Shown here: positions 22,425-31,363 of the stretch, one piece after another
Position numbering within the stretch: the first letter of the stretch is position 1
Layout: each line of letters begins with the position of its first letter
Source of the DNA: a virus
IMG/VR virus record: IMGVR_UViG_3300020183_000225
Span: 1-37,471 of that record
Length of the DNA: 37,471 nucleotides
Strand: one strand, 5' to 3'
Program-made: the position numbers and the translations under genes
The notes under the pieces: generated by a model
The model's input: only the letters and a program-made list of their open reading frames with translations
Told to the model about the DNA's origin: nothing
Database searches by the model: none

Positions 22425-22677
22425 AATAAGAAATTAACCTTTCCACATACCATTTTGCTTTTCGCAAATCTTCAAGTGGTTTCTCTTTATATTTATAGCG
22501 AGAAATGTATTTTATCGCATTTCCAGCACAGAAATTTTCACCCATGCCAATATTTTCTATATAATCAATAACTTCAATTTGTCCTTGATTATAGTGAGAA
22601 GGATGATTTACCTTCTCTTTATCTTCAAATATAGATTTGGCTAATTCCATCAGTTGTAATTTATCTATATCAGACAT
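22402..22677 (-). CDS. DUF3310-type protein
   Basis: 91 aa. NHPSHYNQGQIEVIDYIENI, CAGNAIKYISRYKYK and DLRKAKWYVERLI are the standard signature of this widespread phage nucleotide-binding-like family. Its molecular role is not established. It overlaps genes on both sides. Confidence 0.9.
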   Translation of the reverse strand: MSDIDKLQLMELAKSIFEDKEKVNHPSHYNQGQIEVIDYIENIGMGENFCAGNAIKYISRYKYKEKPLEDLRKAKWYVERLISYYENKTNE

Positions 22678-22909
22678 TTATTTTCTCTGCATCTTCTGCC
22701 CAAGCTTGTACATCTTTCCAACATTCGGGGCAATAAACCTTTACCGTTTCAGACTCTTTGAAAATATTTACGGTCCATTCTGTAGCCGCTTCTTTACTAT
22801 GCTTATCAAATGGTTTGGAACAGCCTACACACTTATTAGGTAGTTTGTCAAATAAAAATGTTGCTTCTTGAATGGCACGTTGCATCTTTTTTTGTTTTCT
22901 TTGACTCAT
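22670..22909 (-). CDS. Small zinc-ribbon protein
   Basis: 79 aa from the ATG at 22909, immediately after the dUTPase stop. A basic N-terminal helix (MSQRKQKKMQRAIQEATFLF) precedes CVGC and, about 40 residues on, CPEC, forming a four-cysteine zinc site. Function unknown. Confidence 0.72.
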   Translation of the reverse strand: MSQRKQKKMQRAIQEATFLFDKLPNKCVGCSKPFDKHSKEAATEWTVNIFKESETVKVYCPECWKDVQAWAEDAEKINV

Positions 22910-22910
22910 A

Positions 22911-23336
22911 TTATCGACCCGTTGATCCAAAGCCACCAAAACCACGGGAGGTATCGGTTAGCTCTTCGACAAACTGAAAATCATCGTTTGAGATACGCTC
23001 TGGAATAGCTTGAGCAATTCTATCGCCTTTATGAAAAACAAAAGAAGTATTTGTTGTATTATGAAGAATAACCTTCCATTCTCCACGATAAGAAGAGTCA
23101 ATAACACCAGCAAGAACATTAATTCCATGTTTCGCTGCAAGTCCAGAACGAGGGGCAACACGCATATAATATTCTGGATTGAAGGATGTAGCAATCCCTA
23201 CAGATACTGCCATTCTTTGTCCGCCAAGCAAAATACCTTCCTCGGCAGAATAAAGGTCAATACCAGCATTACCAAATACTCTTTGTTCAAGATTTACAAA
23301 ATTATCAAGTTTCTTCACTTTCAGATTTAGACTCAT
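22911..23336 (-). CDS. dut: dUTPase (trimeric type)
   Basis: 141 aa. All five motifs are present: AGIDLYSAEE, PRSGLAAKHGI, GVIDSSYRGEWKVILHN with the catalytic Asp, GDRIAQAIPE and RGFGGFGSTGR. It hydrolyses dUTP to dUMP and pyrophosphate, preventing uracil incorporation and giving ThyX its substrate. It overlaps the upstream gene by 32 bp. Confidence 0.97.
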   Translation of the reverse strand: MSLNLKVKKLDNFVNLEQRVFGNAGIDLYSAEEGILLGGQRMAVSVGIATSFNPEYYMRVAPRSGLAAKHGINVLAGVIDSSYRGEWKVILHNTTNTSFVFHKGDRIAQAIPERISNDDFQFVEELTDTSRGFGGFGSTGR

Positions 23337-23616
23337 GTTTTTCCTTTGTTTGTTTCAATGTAACTAATCTCTGCAAACTTTCAATCCATTCTGTAGAGAT
23401 TTCTATTTCTTTATTATCATCTTCAACGGGCCAACCACGCTTTGACCAATCTTCAATCATGGCTCTCCAAGCTTTAATTGGGATTTCAAGCTTTACTGAT
23501 TTATTAGTTGCCTCAAAATTTACGTCGTAGATTTCAAGATGCACATTAGAAACATCAAATATCTCTTGATATAAATGATATTGTGAATCATGCGAAATAG
23601 TACACTTTGTACTCAT
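23305..23616 (-). CDS. Hypothetical protein (103 aa)
   Basis: Beta-rich start (MSTKCTISHDSQYHLYQEIF, then VHLEIYDVNF) and a helical second half (KAWRAMIEDWSKRG, WIESLQRLVTLKQ). The start shares a TAATG junction with the phosphoesterase gene. No family recognised. Confidence 0.72.
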   Translation of the reverse strand: MSTKCTISHDSQYHLYQEIFDVSNVHLEIYDVNFEATNKSVKLEIPIKAWRAMIEDWSKRGWPVEDDNKEIEISTEWIESLQRLVTLKQTKEKHESKSESEET

Positions 23617-24248
23617 TATATCTCCACAATAATTGGTGGGTTTTCTGGGTGATATCTACGATTTAGAGAGGAGCAATTAATGTAAAGTGTATCCTCAAAC
23701 TTATGCGTTCCATATCCTTCGTGAATATGACCAAAAGCAAATATCTTAGGCTTTACACGATTCATAATATGGAACTTTAGAGACTTGCAACCAACGTTTT
23801 CTTGATGGTATGTCAAATCAAGAATACCGTGAGCAGGACCATGTGTAAGAAGAATGTCAGTTCCATCTGGGATTTCATGCCACTTCTTCTTTAGAGTTTC
23901 TTCATTCGCGTTGAAAGCCCAATTATAAAATATAGGTTGATAGGGAGAGCCATAAAAGTTTATCCCTTCAATTTGAGCAGATGAATCCTCTAGATAAGTA
24001 ATGTCTGGATAATCACGAAGTAGCATTTTGGCTTGAAATTGAGATTCATAAAAAAGCCAATCGTGATTACCAGCAATAAATACCTTATGTTTTGCTGGTT
24101 GTTGATTGAACCAATGCAAAAAAGCAGCTACTTCTGGCAGAGTACCTTTAGAAGTTAGGTCACCAGTATGGATAAGGAAATCAGTAGGTTGAATACTGAT
24201 TGCTCCATGTTTATTGTGCGTGTCTGATATAAAAGTAAGTTTAGGCAT
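23616..24248 (-). CDS. Calcineurin-like metallophosphoesterase
   Basis: 210 aa. The full metal-binding set is visible: FISDTHNKHG, IHTGDLTSKG, IAGNHDWLF, LLTHGPAHG and FAFGHIHEGYG. It is of the short phosphodiesterase type. The substrate could be nucleic acid or cyclic nucleotide; neighbours (UV endonuclease, dUTPase) suggest a DNA- or nucleotide-related task. Confidence 0.92.
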   Translation of the reverse strand: MPKLTFISDTHNKHGAISIQPTDFLIHTGDLTSKGTLPEVAAFLHWFNQQPAKHKVFIAGNHDWLFYESQFQAKMLLRDYPDITYLEDSSAQIEGINFYGSPYQPIFYNWAFNANEETLKKKWHEIPDGTDILLTHGPAHGILDLTYHQENVGCKSLKFHIMNRVKPKIFAFGHIHEGYGTHKFEDTLYINCSSLNRRYHPENPPIIVEI

Positions 24249-25161
24249 TTAGTAGCTCACGATATTTGAAAAGGCCAATTTCCTTTAGCTTACATTCTAG
24301 CATAATATCTACATCAAAACCATGCGTATCTGCAACATTTCGATAGCTATCAGAATGTGCTTGTGGAGGACACTTTATTCCTTGCTCTTCGGAACGAGAC
24401 TCTGAATAATGTACAACAGGCTTGATGCTGCCCCACGTAGAAGTCGCCATATGAAGTGCATCGTATACAGACATACCACCAGAGTTAAGTGAATGATGAT
24501 GATAGTCAAAAACAATTGGTATATTAGTTTTTTTATAAATAAGTTCATAAAGCTCGCTGGCATTGTAGAGGCTTGGTCTGTCGTCTACTTCTAGTGTAAA
24601 TCTTCCCTTGATATTATCGGGCAGAGTTTCGTAATTCTTTAGAAACTGGTTTACTGCCGCTTGCTTATCTTTGTACGTAGCACCAACATGAATATTGATT
24701 TTGTTGTAATGTGTATTTGATAGACCCATAATATCCATAATGTCAGCATGGATTTTGAGGTCTGCAATTGTGTTCTTCGTTACTTGCTCGTTTGATGAAG
24801 TAAGCTTGTTGAAAGGACCGGGATGAAATGTAAGTCTATGCCCATTCTTTGTAGCATAATCTCCACACTTCTTTAGAATCTTAGATACTTCATCAAAGTT
24901 TGGCATGTTGTAGATACCATATTCGGATGCCCAAGGAAACATATCAGAGGACATACGATAGAATTTGATATTGTTTTCTTCGTTCCATAGAAGAATCTTG
25001 TAAAGGTCTTGCACATTTTGTAGAGCAAGTTCTGATGCGTATTGTACACCACGTTCATCAAAGGTTCTACGAATCATAGAACGATTGGTGGTAATACGCT
25101 TTTTGGCGGGTAGTTCGGAGAATTGATGAACGATGCAAGCATAACCAAGATTTTGAGACAA
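24241..25161 (-). CDS. uvsE: UV damage endonuclease (UvdE/UvsE family)
   Basis: 306 aa from a TTG at 25161. The family hallmarks are LGYACIVHQF at the N-terminus, DLYKILLWNEENNIKFYRMS, TFHPGP, FTLEVDDRP, VFDYHHHSLN and VHYSES...QAHSDS, giving the His/Glu/Asp metal cluster. It nicks DNA 5' of pyrimidine dimers. The TTG is chosen because AGAGGG stands 7 nt upstream and the conserved region starts right after it; a TTG at 25197 would lie inside the preceding terminator and lacks an SD. The SD is part of the terminator's 3' arm. Confidence 0.92.
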   Translation of the reverse strand: MSQNLGYACIVHQFSELPAKKRITTNRSMIRRTFDERGVQYASELALQNVQDLYKILLWNEENNIKFYRMSSDMFPWASEYGIYNMPNFDEVSKILKKCGDYATKNGHRLTFHPGPFNKLTSSNEQVTKNTIADLKIHADIMDIMGLSNTHYNKINIHVGATYKDKQAAVNQFLKNYETLPDNIKGRFTLEVDDRPSLYNASELYELIYKKTNIPIVFDYHHHSLNSGGMSVYDALHMATSTWGSIKPVVHYSESRSEEQGIKCPPQAHSDSYRNVADTHGFDVDIMLECKLKEIGLFKYRELLNA

Positions 25162-25165
25162 AGAA

Positions 25166-25205
25166 AAACCCTCTTGAGTACCTGTAGTGTATCTCAAGAG
25201 GGTTT
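25166..25205 (-). terminator. Rho-independent terminator after dnaE C-half
   Basis: A perfect 13-bp stem (25193-25205 with 25166-25178) with a 14-nt loop is followed on the minus strand by TTTTTCTTT. It begins 6 bp after the dnaE-C stop. Its 3' arm contains AGAGGG used as SD by the UV endonuclease gene. Confidence 0.88.
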
Positions 25206-25210
25206 AGTGG

Positions 25211-27043
25211 TCAAGCAATCATTTTCAGTTGTGAAGCGATATTTCTCATAGAAAATCCCCAAGAAGAATCATACTCGACTTTCGCCATATAAACACGATT
25301 CTTCAAGACATTTTCATTTGGCTTTACGCCCCAGCAACGAATTTGCACCATTGTATTTGTGTCATCAATTACTTCAAGAACAAGATAATCCTTGCCAGCA
25401 GCACTAGTCTTTCTAACACAGTTTCTGACTACAAACCAAGTAAGTCCAATTTCCTCGTCATATTCTCCAATTGGTGGAACATACTTCTCTTCAAGTCTCT
25501 TAGAGATTTCTGGAGGTAGAACCATAGAAACTGGATATTCGCCTGTTAGATCAGTCAAATACTCAATCTTTTCTTCCAAAGAGAAATCGCCTTCTGGTTT
25601 ATAAGTCTCGATATTCTGATGGAAAATCTTCTTATTCTTTGGACGGTCTACAGCTACAGCAGACCAGAAGTGTTTGGCACCTGTAAATCTGCTATCAATA
25701 AGGCTGTCGCAAGCACCAGCACGAATAAGAACGTCAAGTGCTTTCTTATTTAGCTTAGAATAAGAAACATTCTCATTGAACAAGAAATCCTCAACATTAT
25801 TGAAAGGACGATTATTTAGAATTTGCAACATCGCAGCTTCTCCAAGTCCTTTGATTGAAGTAAGTGGAGGAACAAATTCCTTCCCATCAGCAGTAATTTC
25901 CCAAACCTTTCCAGACTTATTGATATTGAGTGTAGAAATGTTGTATCCAAGAGACTTTACAGTATTGATTGCCTTTTCTTTACGGTTGATTTTATCGTCC
26001 TTGCTTGTATCCTGTTCAGATTCTTTTTCAAGGAACGCACAGAGCCATTCACATTCATAGTAAGTTGCAAGCCAAGCACATTGATATGAAAGGATTGAAT
26101 AGCAAACGGCGTGAGACTTATTGAAACCGTAACCAGAGAAATACTCAAAGGTTTCCCAAAGTTGTTGAGCTTGCTTTTGAGTAATTCCTTTCTCTCCGCA
26201 ACCTTCAATAAACTTCGCATGAATCTTATCTTTTTCTTCAAAGCCTTTTCCAGTTCCTTTTTTGGTAAGTAGTTTACGAAGTTTGTTACCCTCGTCAAGA
26301 GATACGTCCTTACCAAGTTTGTGTGCTAGAAGTGCAATTTGTTCTTGGAAGATAAGGAATCCATAAGTCTCTTTGGTCACTTCTTTTACAAGTGGATGAA
26401 GATATTTGACTTTGTATGGATTTTCCTTTGCATCTGCATATTGTTGGTCTACACCCGCAGAAAGAGGACCGGGACGATAAATAGAAGTAATAGCAGACAA
26501 ATCAATGATATTGTTTGGCTTTACACGCTTACAGAAGTCTTGTGCTCCACGTTCAGTAAATTGGAACACTCCAACCCACTTACCTTCGTGAAATACGTTC
26601 TGATATATCTTTTTATCAGACAGATTCATCTTTTCTGGATGGAGATTATCGTTATAGAACTTCTTGATTTGGTCAAAGGTTGGTTCTTGAATATTGTGGT
26701 GACGCTTCAGAATATGACGAATACAAGATTCAATCATCTTTAGAGTTGCAAGTCCAAGAATATCGAACTTAATAAATCCCATTGGTTCAAGGTGACGAAC
26801 GTTTTGGCCCTCAGACCAAGGAGTTTGACGTACACCATCGGAATTAATTAGCGGCATATAATAATCAAGCTGTTCGCCTACGACCACGCCGCCAGCGTGT
26901 CTACTACAATTTGAAATAATCAAGCTATTAGCTACCAAATTTGGATGGTTGTTTAAAAATTGTTTACTATCAAGTAGATGTTTAATGTCGTAAACTTTAT
27001 CATTACGAAGTTTGGTTATTGCTTTTACTTTTAATGGCTTCAC
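25211..27043 (-). CDS. dnaE: DNA polymerase III alpha subunit, C-terminal half with C-intein
   Basis: 610 aa. Residues 1-45 are a C-terminal intein fragment: VYDIKHLL with an extended loop, then NHPNLVANSLIISN. The terminal Asn is N45 and Ser replaces the usual penultimate His. C46 starts the extein with CSRHAGGVVVGE, the conserved palm motif. The third catalytic Asp is D94 in IKFDILGLATL. Finger and thumb regions, a GYGFNKSHAVCY motif and a C-terminal OB fold follow. The GTG start has an ideal AAGGAG 7 nt upstream. After trans-splicing with the 27157-29175 product it yields a full polymerase of about 1145 aa. A terminator follows. Confidence 0.95.
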   Translation of the reverse strand: MKPLKVKAITKLRNDKVYDIKHLLDSKQFLNNHPNLVANSLIISNCSRHAGGVVVGEQLDYYMPLINSDGVRQTPWSEGQNVRHLEPMGFIKFDILGLATLKMIESCIRHILKRHHNIQEPTFDQIKKFYNDNLHPEKMNLSDKKIYQNVFHEGKWVGVFQFTERGAQDFCKRVKPNNIIDLSAITSIYRPGPLSAGVDQQYADAKENPYKVKYLHPLVKEVTKETYGFLIFQEQIALLAHKLGKDVSLDEGNKLRKLLTKKGTGKGFEEKDKIHAKFIEGCGEKGITQKQAQQLWETFEYFSGYGFNKSHAVCYSILSYQCAWLATYYECEWLCAFLEKESEQDTSKDDKINRKEKAINTVKSLGYNISTLNINKSGKVWEITADGKEFVPPLTSIKGLGEAAMLQILNNRPFNNVEDFLFNENVSYSKLNKKALDVLIRAGACDSLIDSRFTGAKHFWSAVAVDRPKNKKIFHQNIETYKPEGDFSLEEKIEYLTDLTGEYPVSMVLPPEISKRLEEKYVPPIGEYDEEIGLTWFVVRNCVRKTSAAGKDYLVLEVIDDTNTMVQIRCWGVKPNENVLKNRVYMAKVEYDSSWGFSMRNIASQLKMIA

Positions 27044-27164
27044 GTAAAAACTCCTTTATTTGTTCTGTAGTCAGATACTTTAATTCGCTTTCCCATAACG
27101 TCAATACACTAAACCCATTATCTTCAGCACACACTCTTTTGTTGTATGTAAAAGCATTACTCAA
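27003..27164 (-). pseudogene. Remnant of a Vsr-like homing endonuclease between split-intein halves
   Basis: An open frame overlapping the end of dnaE-N and the start of dnaE-C translates to AFTYNKRVCAEDNGFSVLTL followed by WESELKYLTTEQIKEFLREA. The GFSVLTLWESEL segment matches the end of the Vsr-like nuclease at 3359-4852 (GFNLVTIWESDW). Only the C-terminus remains; the catalytic part is lost. Its IKEFL codons supply the SD for dnaE-C. Confidence 0.7.
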
Positions 27165-29175
27165 TACTAAAAAGTAAATCGTTTTCTGTCAATTCTTTTA
27201 CTTGTTTGTATCCATCTTGAGTAAGGACTTTGTGATCTTCTGTTAGTTCGATTGTAGTACCATCTTCAAGTTCTACCTCATAAACTTCTTTTGTTCCTTG
27301 GAAATAAATTTCGTATTCATCATTAAAATGAATGCTATTATCTTCTCCATAATAAGCAATCTTATCACCATCTTCAATATCCACTACGCTTTTATAGCCA
27401 TCATTAGTAAGGATTCCTACCCTGTCAGTAAAACAGGAACGTACTTGACCATACAAAGCATCAATGTGATTTGCAATGTGTGGATATTGTACCAAAAAGT
27501 CCTGTAGAGACTTAGAATATTTCTTTACTTCCTCAAATGTTGGAGTATAGACACCAGCTTTCATACCGTGGTCTTTCTTAGCTAAAGGTATAGCTTCATT
27601 CATCATTTTGGAAGTTACTTCATTTACTTCCTTGAATGGAATATTGTAGAACTTGCTAATATCCTTTACAAGAGACTTTAGCTGTAGAGTATTCCAGTTA
27701 GAAATAGGAACAACAGTAGTATCACCCCATTCTTTGATTAGAACATCCTTGAGTACCATAGGGTCAGAAACGTCATAATCAATATCTGGGAAACCATCTT
27801 GATTCTTCGTCATAAAGCGGCTAAATAGAAGTCCATGCTTTAGAGGGTCAACCTGTGTAATTCCAAGTACATAAGAAACAAGAGAACCAGCAGCAGAGCC
27901 ACGACCAGCACCAACGAGTTGAAGTTGTTGTGCCTTATCGGAAATAGCCTTCATCGTAAGGAAGTATTTACTAAATCCTCGGTCCTCAATAACATCAAGC
28001 TCATATTCAAGCTGATTTACGTAATCACTATTTTCAAGAAGTCCAAGATTACGCAGACCTTCCATACAGAAATGCTTTAGTGCCTCACCAGCAGTAAAGC
28101 CAGCAGGAACAACGAATTCTGGTAGGCGAACGGTAGCATCTGGCATAAACTTTTGGATTCTATTATGAGCGATATTATAAGTCTCTGTAATAGATTTCAT
28201 GACCAAATTATCGTCATATTGAACGGGAGAAAGTGCAGAATACTTCTTGTAAGCATCCCACATTTGGTTACCGTTCTTTGGATATAGTTCATAACCAATT
28301 TGCTCAACGCCACTTGGAAGTTGATTATCTCCCCACTCTGGCTTCCCGCTTCCAAGCCAACCAAGACGCTTATAAAGTTCGCGGTCCTTCCAAGCATCTG
28401 GGTTTGGATAATGTGAATCACAAGTAGACACAAGACCAATTCCAAACTCTTGGTGCATCTTGATAATATAATTGTTTAGAATATGCTGCTCTGGTACGTT
28501 ATTCCATTGAAGTTCACCATACCAACGGTCACCAAAAATAGCAACCATACGCTTTGTCATATCTCGGAAAGAATCAAGAATAGCTTCTTCGCCCTTCTCA
28601 CGATTCTCCCAATAACAACCAGCATAAACACCACCCAAACAAGCGGAAAGGGCAATCACATCTTCGTTATACTTTTCTAGCAGAGCAAGATCAATACGAG
28701 GATAACGATAGAAGTTTTCGTTACGGTAAGACTCTGAAATAAGCTTGAAAACATTATTCAACCCCTTTTGACTCATAGCAAGCAAAACCAAATGACGACG
28801 ACGATTGATTACAGACTTGTTTTCTTTCTTTGCTGCTGCTTCATCTTCAATAGTAGCACCAGAAATAGATTCATCATCTGTTACTTTATTTTTTTTATCA
28901 TCCTTATATCTTTCATACTCTATACGCCAATCCTCTATAGAAGGAATGAAATATGCTTCAACACCAAAAAGTGGCTTAAATTGCTTACCTTCTTGTATCA
29001 TTTTTTTAGCATGAAATACCTGATAACCTAACGAATTCATGTGTCCATGATTTGTGATAGCCATAGCATCCATGCCATTAGAATAAGCATAGTTCATATG
29101 CTCACTTGGCAAAGACATACCATCAAAAATAGAAAACCCATCGTGAGCATGTAACCCAACAAAAGGAATATTCAT
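27157..29175 (-). CDS. dnaE: DNA polymerase III alpha subunit, N-terminal half with N-intein
   Basis: 672 aa. Residues 1-580 are the N-extein: a PHP domain (LHAHDGFSIFDG at 8-19, AITNHGHM, GVEAYF) and the palm, with catalytic D464 and D466 in PDIDYD. Residues 581-672 form a 92-aa N-intein: C581 opens CFTDRVGILTNDG, block A continues VVDIEDGDKI, and block B is VELEDGTTIELTEDHKVLT. The frame stops after LLFSIE. The extein junction is QVRS/CSRHAGG. The PHP metal ligands are close to but not identical with bacterial DnaE. AGAGGTAAGT precedes the ATG. Confidence 0.95.
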   Translation of the reverse strand: MNIPFVGLHAHDGFSIFDGMSLPSEHMNYAYSNGMDAMAITNHGHMNSLGYQVFHAKKMIQEGKQFKPLFGVEAYFIPSIEDWRIEYERYKDDKKNKVTDDESISGATIEDEAAAKKENKSVINRRRHLVLLAMSQKGLNNVFKLISESYRNENFYRYPRIDLALLEKYNEDVIALSACLGGVYAGCYWENREKGEEAILDSFRDMTKRMVAIFGDRWYGELQWNNVPEQHILNNYIIKMHQEFGIGLVSTCDSHYPNPDAWKDRELYKRLGWLGSGKPEWGDNQLPSGVEQIGYELYPKNGNQMWDAYKKYSALSPVQYDDNLVMKSITETYNIAHNRIQKFMPDATVRLPEFVVPAGFTAGEALKHFCMEGLRNLGLLENSDYVNQLEYELDVIEDRGFSKYFLTMKAISDKAQQLQLVGAGRGSAAGSLVSYVLGITQVDPLKHGLLFSRFMTKNQDGFPDIDYDVSDPMVLKDVLIKEWGDTTVVPISNWNTLQLKSLVKDISKFYNIPFKEVNEVTSKMMNEAIPLAKKDHGMKAGVYTPTFEEVKKYSKSLQDFLVQYPHIANHIDALYGQVRSCFTDRVGILTNDGYKSVVDIEDGDKIAYYGEDNSIHFNDEYEIYFQGTKEVYEVELEDGTTIELTEDHKVLTQDGYKQVKELTENDLLFSIE

Positions 29176-29190
29176 ACTTACCTCTATTGT

Positions 29191-29616
29191 TTAATAACTC
29201 TCATCTTCATCGTCGTCAACTTCATATTCATAACCATCACCAGACCAATATGCTATTTCTGGTGGGTTATCTTGTTCTTTTTGTTCTGGTTTTGGAAGAG
29301 ATTCTGTCATTTTGCACTCCTTTATTTCACCATCTGTAAATTTAAGTTTCCATGTTTCATAAGCACCATAAATTTCAATCCAACCATGAAAATTAAGGTC
29401 AAGCAAACCTATAAATTCAGATTCAATTAAATGAAAGATGTTTTTTCGTCTTTCTTTTGGAACAGGGTTGTATTTGTATATTTTTTTATAAAGACGATTA
29501 TCCTCAAGTATATAATGATCCATAAGGCAATCTAAGTCTTTTGATTGATATTCACCAGCATCTGGACCATTAGGAATATCTTTTTCAATTTCAATACTAT
29601 CGAACATACTCATCAT
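29191..29616 (-). CDS. Hypothetical acidic protein (141 aa)
   Basis: Acidic at both ends (YEYEVDDDEDESY at the C-terminus), with a central FHGWIEIYGAYETWKLKF beta stretch. No family is recognised. It overlaps the nucleotidyltransferase-like gene by 4 bp and precedes dnaE-N by 15 bp. Confidence 0.75.
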   Translation of the reverse strand: MMSMFDSIEIEKDIPNGPDAGEYQSKDLDCLMDHYILEDNRLYKKIYKYNPVPKERRKNIFHLIESEFIGLLDLNFHGWIEIYGAYETWKLKFTDGEIKECKMTESLPKPEQKEQDNPPEIAYWSGDGYEYEVDDDEDESY

Positions 29617-30506
29617 AAGTCCTCCCCATATTTGTATCTAAACTCAGAAATGTGTCTTGCTCTAAGAAACTTTGGTTTTTTTAAATTCAAGTAATAATTC
29701 TGGTCAGTCGCCAAAAATCTTCTATATGTGTGCCAGCAATGAATACCGTGATACCATCTTATATTTTTCTGAATGTCGGTTTCGTAATCATCAAATATAT
29801 TTTGTAATGTAAAGAACCTAGCTCTAAATTGTTTATGTTTAGGTAAAGTAACTAGTTCTCCATTTTCATTACGTTCGGTCTTTCTGGCACCTTCTTTTAT
29901 TTTATTAAAGAAGTCTTTTATCTTTTCTGGTCTAAATGAAAAACCCAAATATGAACCAGTTTTGACACTTTCTCCATTATAATACGCCATAACTGTTTTA
30001 TTTTTTGCCATTTCTTTTCTCAGAGAACGAATAAACGTTGGCTCATAAGCTCCAAATGGGAAAGCTACATAAAACATAGTAGGAGTTGAAGCTTCTGATA
30101 TTCTTTTTGCAACTTTGGTAGCATACATGGCACCTTGTACAATAGAAAAAGGAAGTCCATCTACTTTGTCCCTAAACTTTGGATGGATAGGTACATAAAA
30201 AATAGGTATAAGTCTTTGATTTTTTACATCTTTTAAAAAAAATCTACGTCTTGAAAATTTAATATCTTGATAAATTGGGTCTAATATGAAATCTTTTATT
30301 CTTCTTCTCAAAAGAGGAGCAATATCGTCGTTACAAATAATCCAAATAGAAGAACAACCAGCATAAGCGCACTCAAAAACTGCTCTTTCAACTGCCAAAT
30401 AATCTGGTCCAATAGGCATCATACAATCGTGCCAATCAAGATTAAAATCTTTTCTTTGACCAGCCACAGGAACAATACCTGCTATGTTGTTTTTGATAAC
30501 TTCCAT
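29613..30506 (-). CDS. Putative nucleotidyltransferase-like (GT-A-like) protein
   Basis: 297 aa. The opening IAGIVPVAGQ, then LAVERAVFECAYAGCSSIWI with ICNDDIAPLLRRRI, follows the strand-loop-helix order of sugar nucleotidyltransferases, though the glycine-rich loop is degenerate. The C-terminal third is basic and aromatic. The product might modify sugars or DNA; the assignment rests on pattern only. It overlaps its neighbours. Confidence 0.6.
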   Translation of the reverse strand: MEVIKNNIAGIVPVAGQRKDFNLDWHDCMMPIGPDYLAVERAVFECAYAGCSSIWIICNDDIAPLLRRRIKDFILDPIYQDIKFSRRRFFLKDVKNQRLIPIFYVPIHPKFRDKVDGLPFSIVQGAMYATKVAKRISEASTPTMFYVAFPFGAYEPTFIRSLRKEMAKNKTVMAYYNGESVKTGSYLGFSFRPEKIKDFFNKIKEGARKTERNENGELVTLPKHKQFRARFFTLQNIFDDYETDIQKNIRWYHGIHCWHTYRRFLATDQNYYLNLKKPKFLRARHISEFRYKYGEDL

Positions 30507-31363
30507 ATTTTATCTACTTCTTGATTTGGTTGGTACTGCTTCATAATAGATTCTATATCATATAACATATATAAAATGTTGTCAATGTCTTCGTAAACAT
30601 TCTTTGGTTCTACAATAATTCTTTCTTTTAGTGTATATCTAACTTGTTTATATCTTTGTATATGTTTGTGTATATGATGGAATCCATTTGCTTTGCCTTT
30701 TATTCCATACTTCTTGAATATGTCTTTTAATCTAAACTTTATATTATATTCTGCAAGATCCCTATCCATTTCTTTTTTGGTTTTGAACGTTGAAATTAAG
30801 AATCCATCTTTATATCTCGTATCATTAGGGGGTGAAACAAACCATAATTCTGATATTATGTTGTTTTTATTGTCTTTTAGTAAATCATATTCGTGAGCAT
30901 ACATACTATTGAATTCAACATAATCATAAGAGGTAAATTTACCTACTTTTAATTTTGCTGGCCCTAGTCCTTCAATGCCTAAATCATCAAACAACAATAT
31001 CTTTTGCGGTTCTATTACTAGAAGCCTATTGTTTGAGTTTATTCGAAGAGTACCATTATCAATTCTTAAAGAATTCACCTCACCCGTAATAGGAATTTGA
31101 CCAGACATAGATAAGCAGAACATAAGATTATTCCATAAATCTAACTTGTTTATACCTAAGTTTATATCACCTAAGTTTGATTTTATAGTATGGGATTCGG
31201 AATCAACCAATGGAAAAGAAAAAGCTGGCTCAAAATGCTCAAACTCAAATGGGCATCTTAAGCCAGCAAAGAATACTGGATATTTTGTTATATAAGCGTA
31301 AAGTAAGGCTTCTAAACTAGAACCTACAATTACAGTATCATATTTATGAACCGTGTTTCTCAT
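30482..31363 (-). CDS. Unknown protein with Rossmann-like N-terminus
   Basis: 293 aa. YDTVIVGSSLEALLYAYITK at residues 8-27 looks like the first strand, turn and helix of a dinucleotide-binding fold, but the GxGxxG is incomplete. The rest gives no known domain; a basic helical C-terminus follows. It overlaps thyX by 20 bp, which allows, without proving, an FAD-related role. Confidence 0.6.
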   Translation of the reverse strand: MRNTVHKYDTVIVGSSLEALLYAYITKYPVFFAGLRCPFEFEHFEPAFSFPLVDSESHTIKSNLGDINLGINKLDLWNNLMFCLSMSGQIPITGEVNSLRIDNGTLRINSNNRLLVIEPQKILLFDDLGIEGLGPAKLKVGKFTSYDYVEFNSMYAHEYDLLKDNKNNIISELWFVSPPNDTRYKDGFLISTFKTKKEMDRDLAEYNIKFRLKDIFKKYGIKGKANGFHHIHKHIQRYKQVRYTLKERIIVEPKNVYEDIDNILYMLYDIESIMKQYQPNQEVDKIWKLSKTT

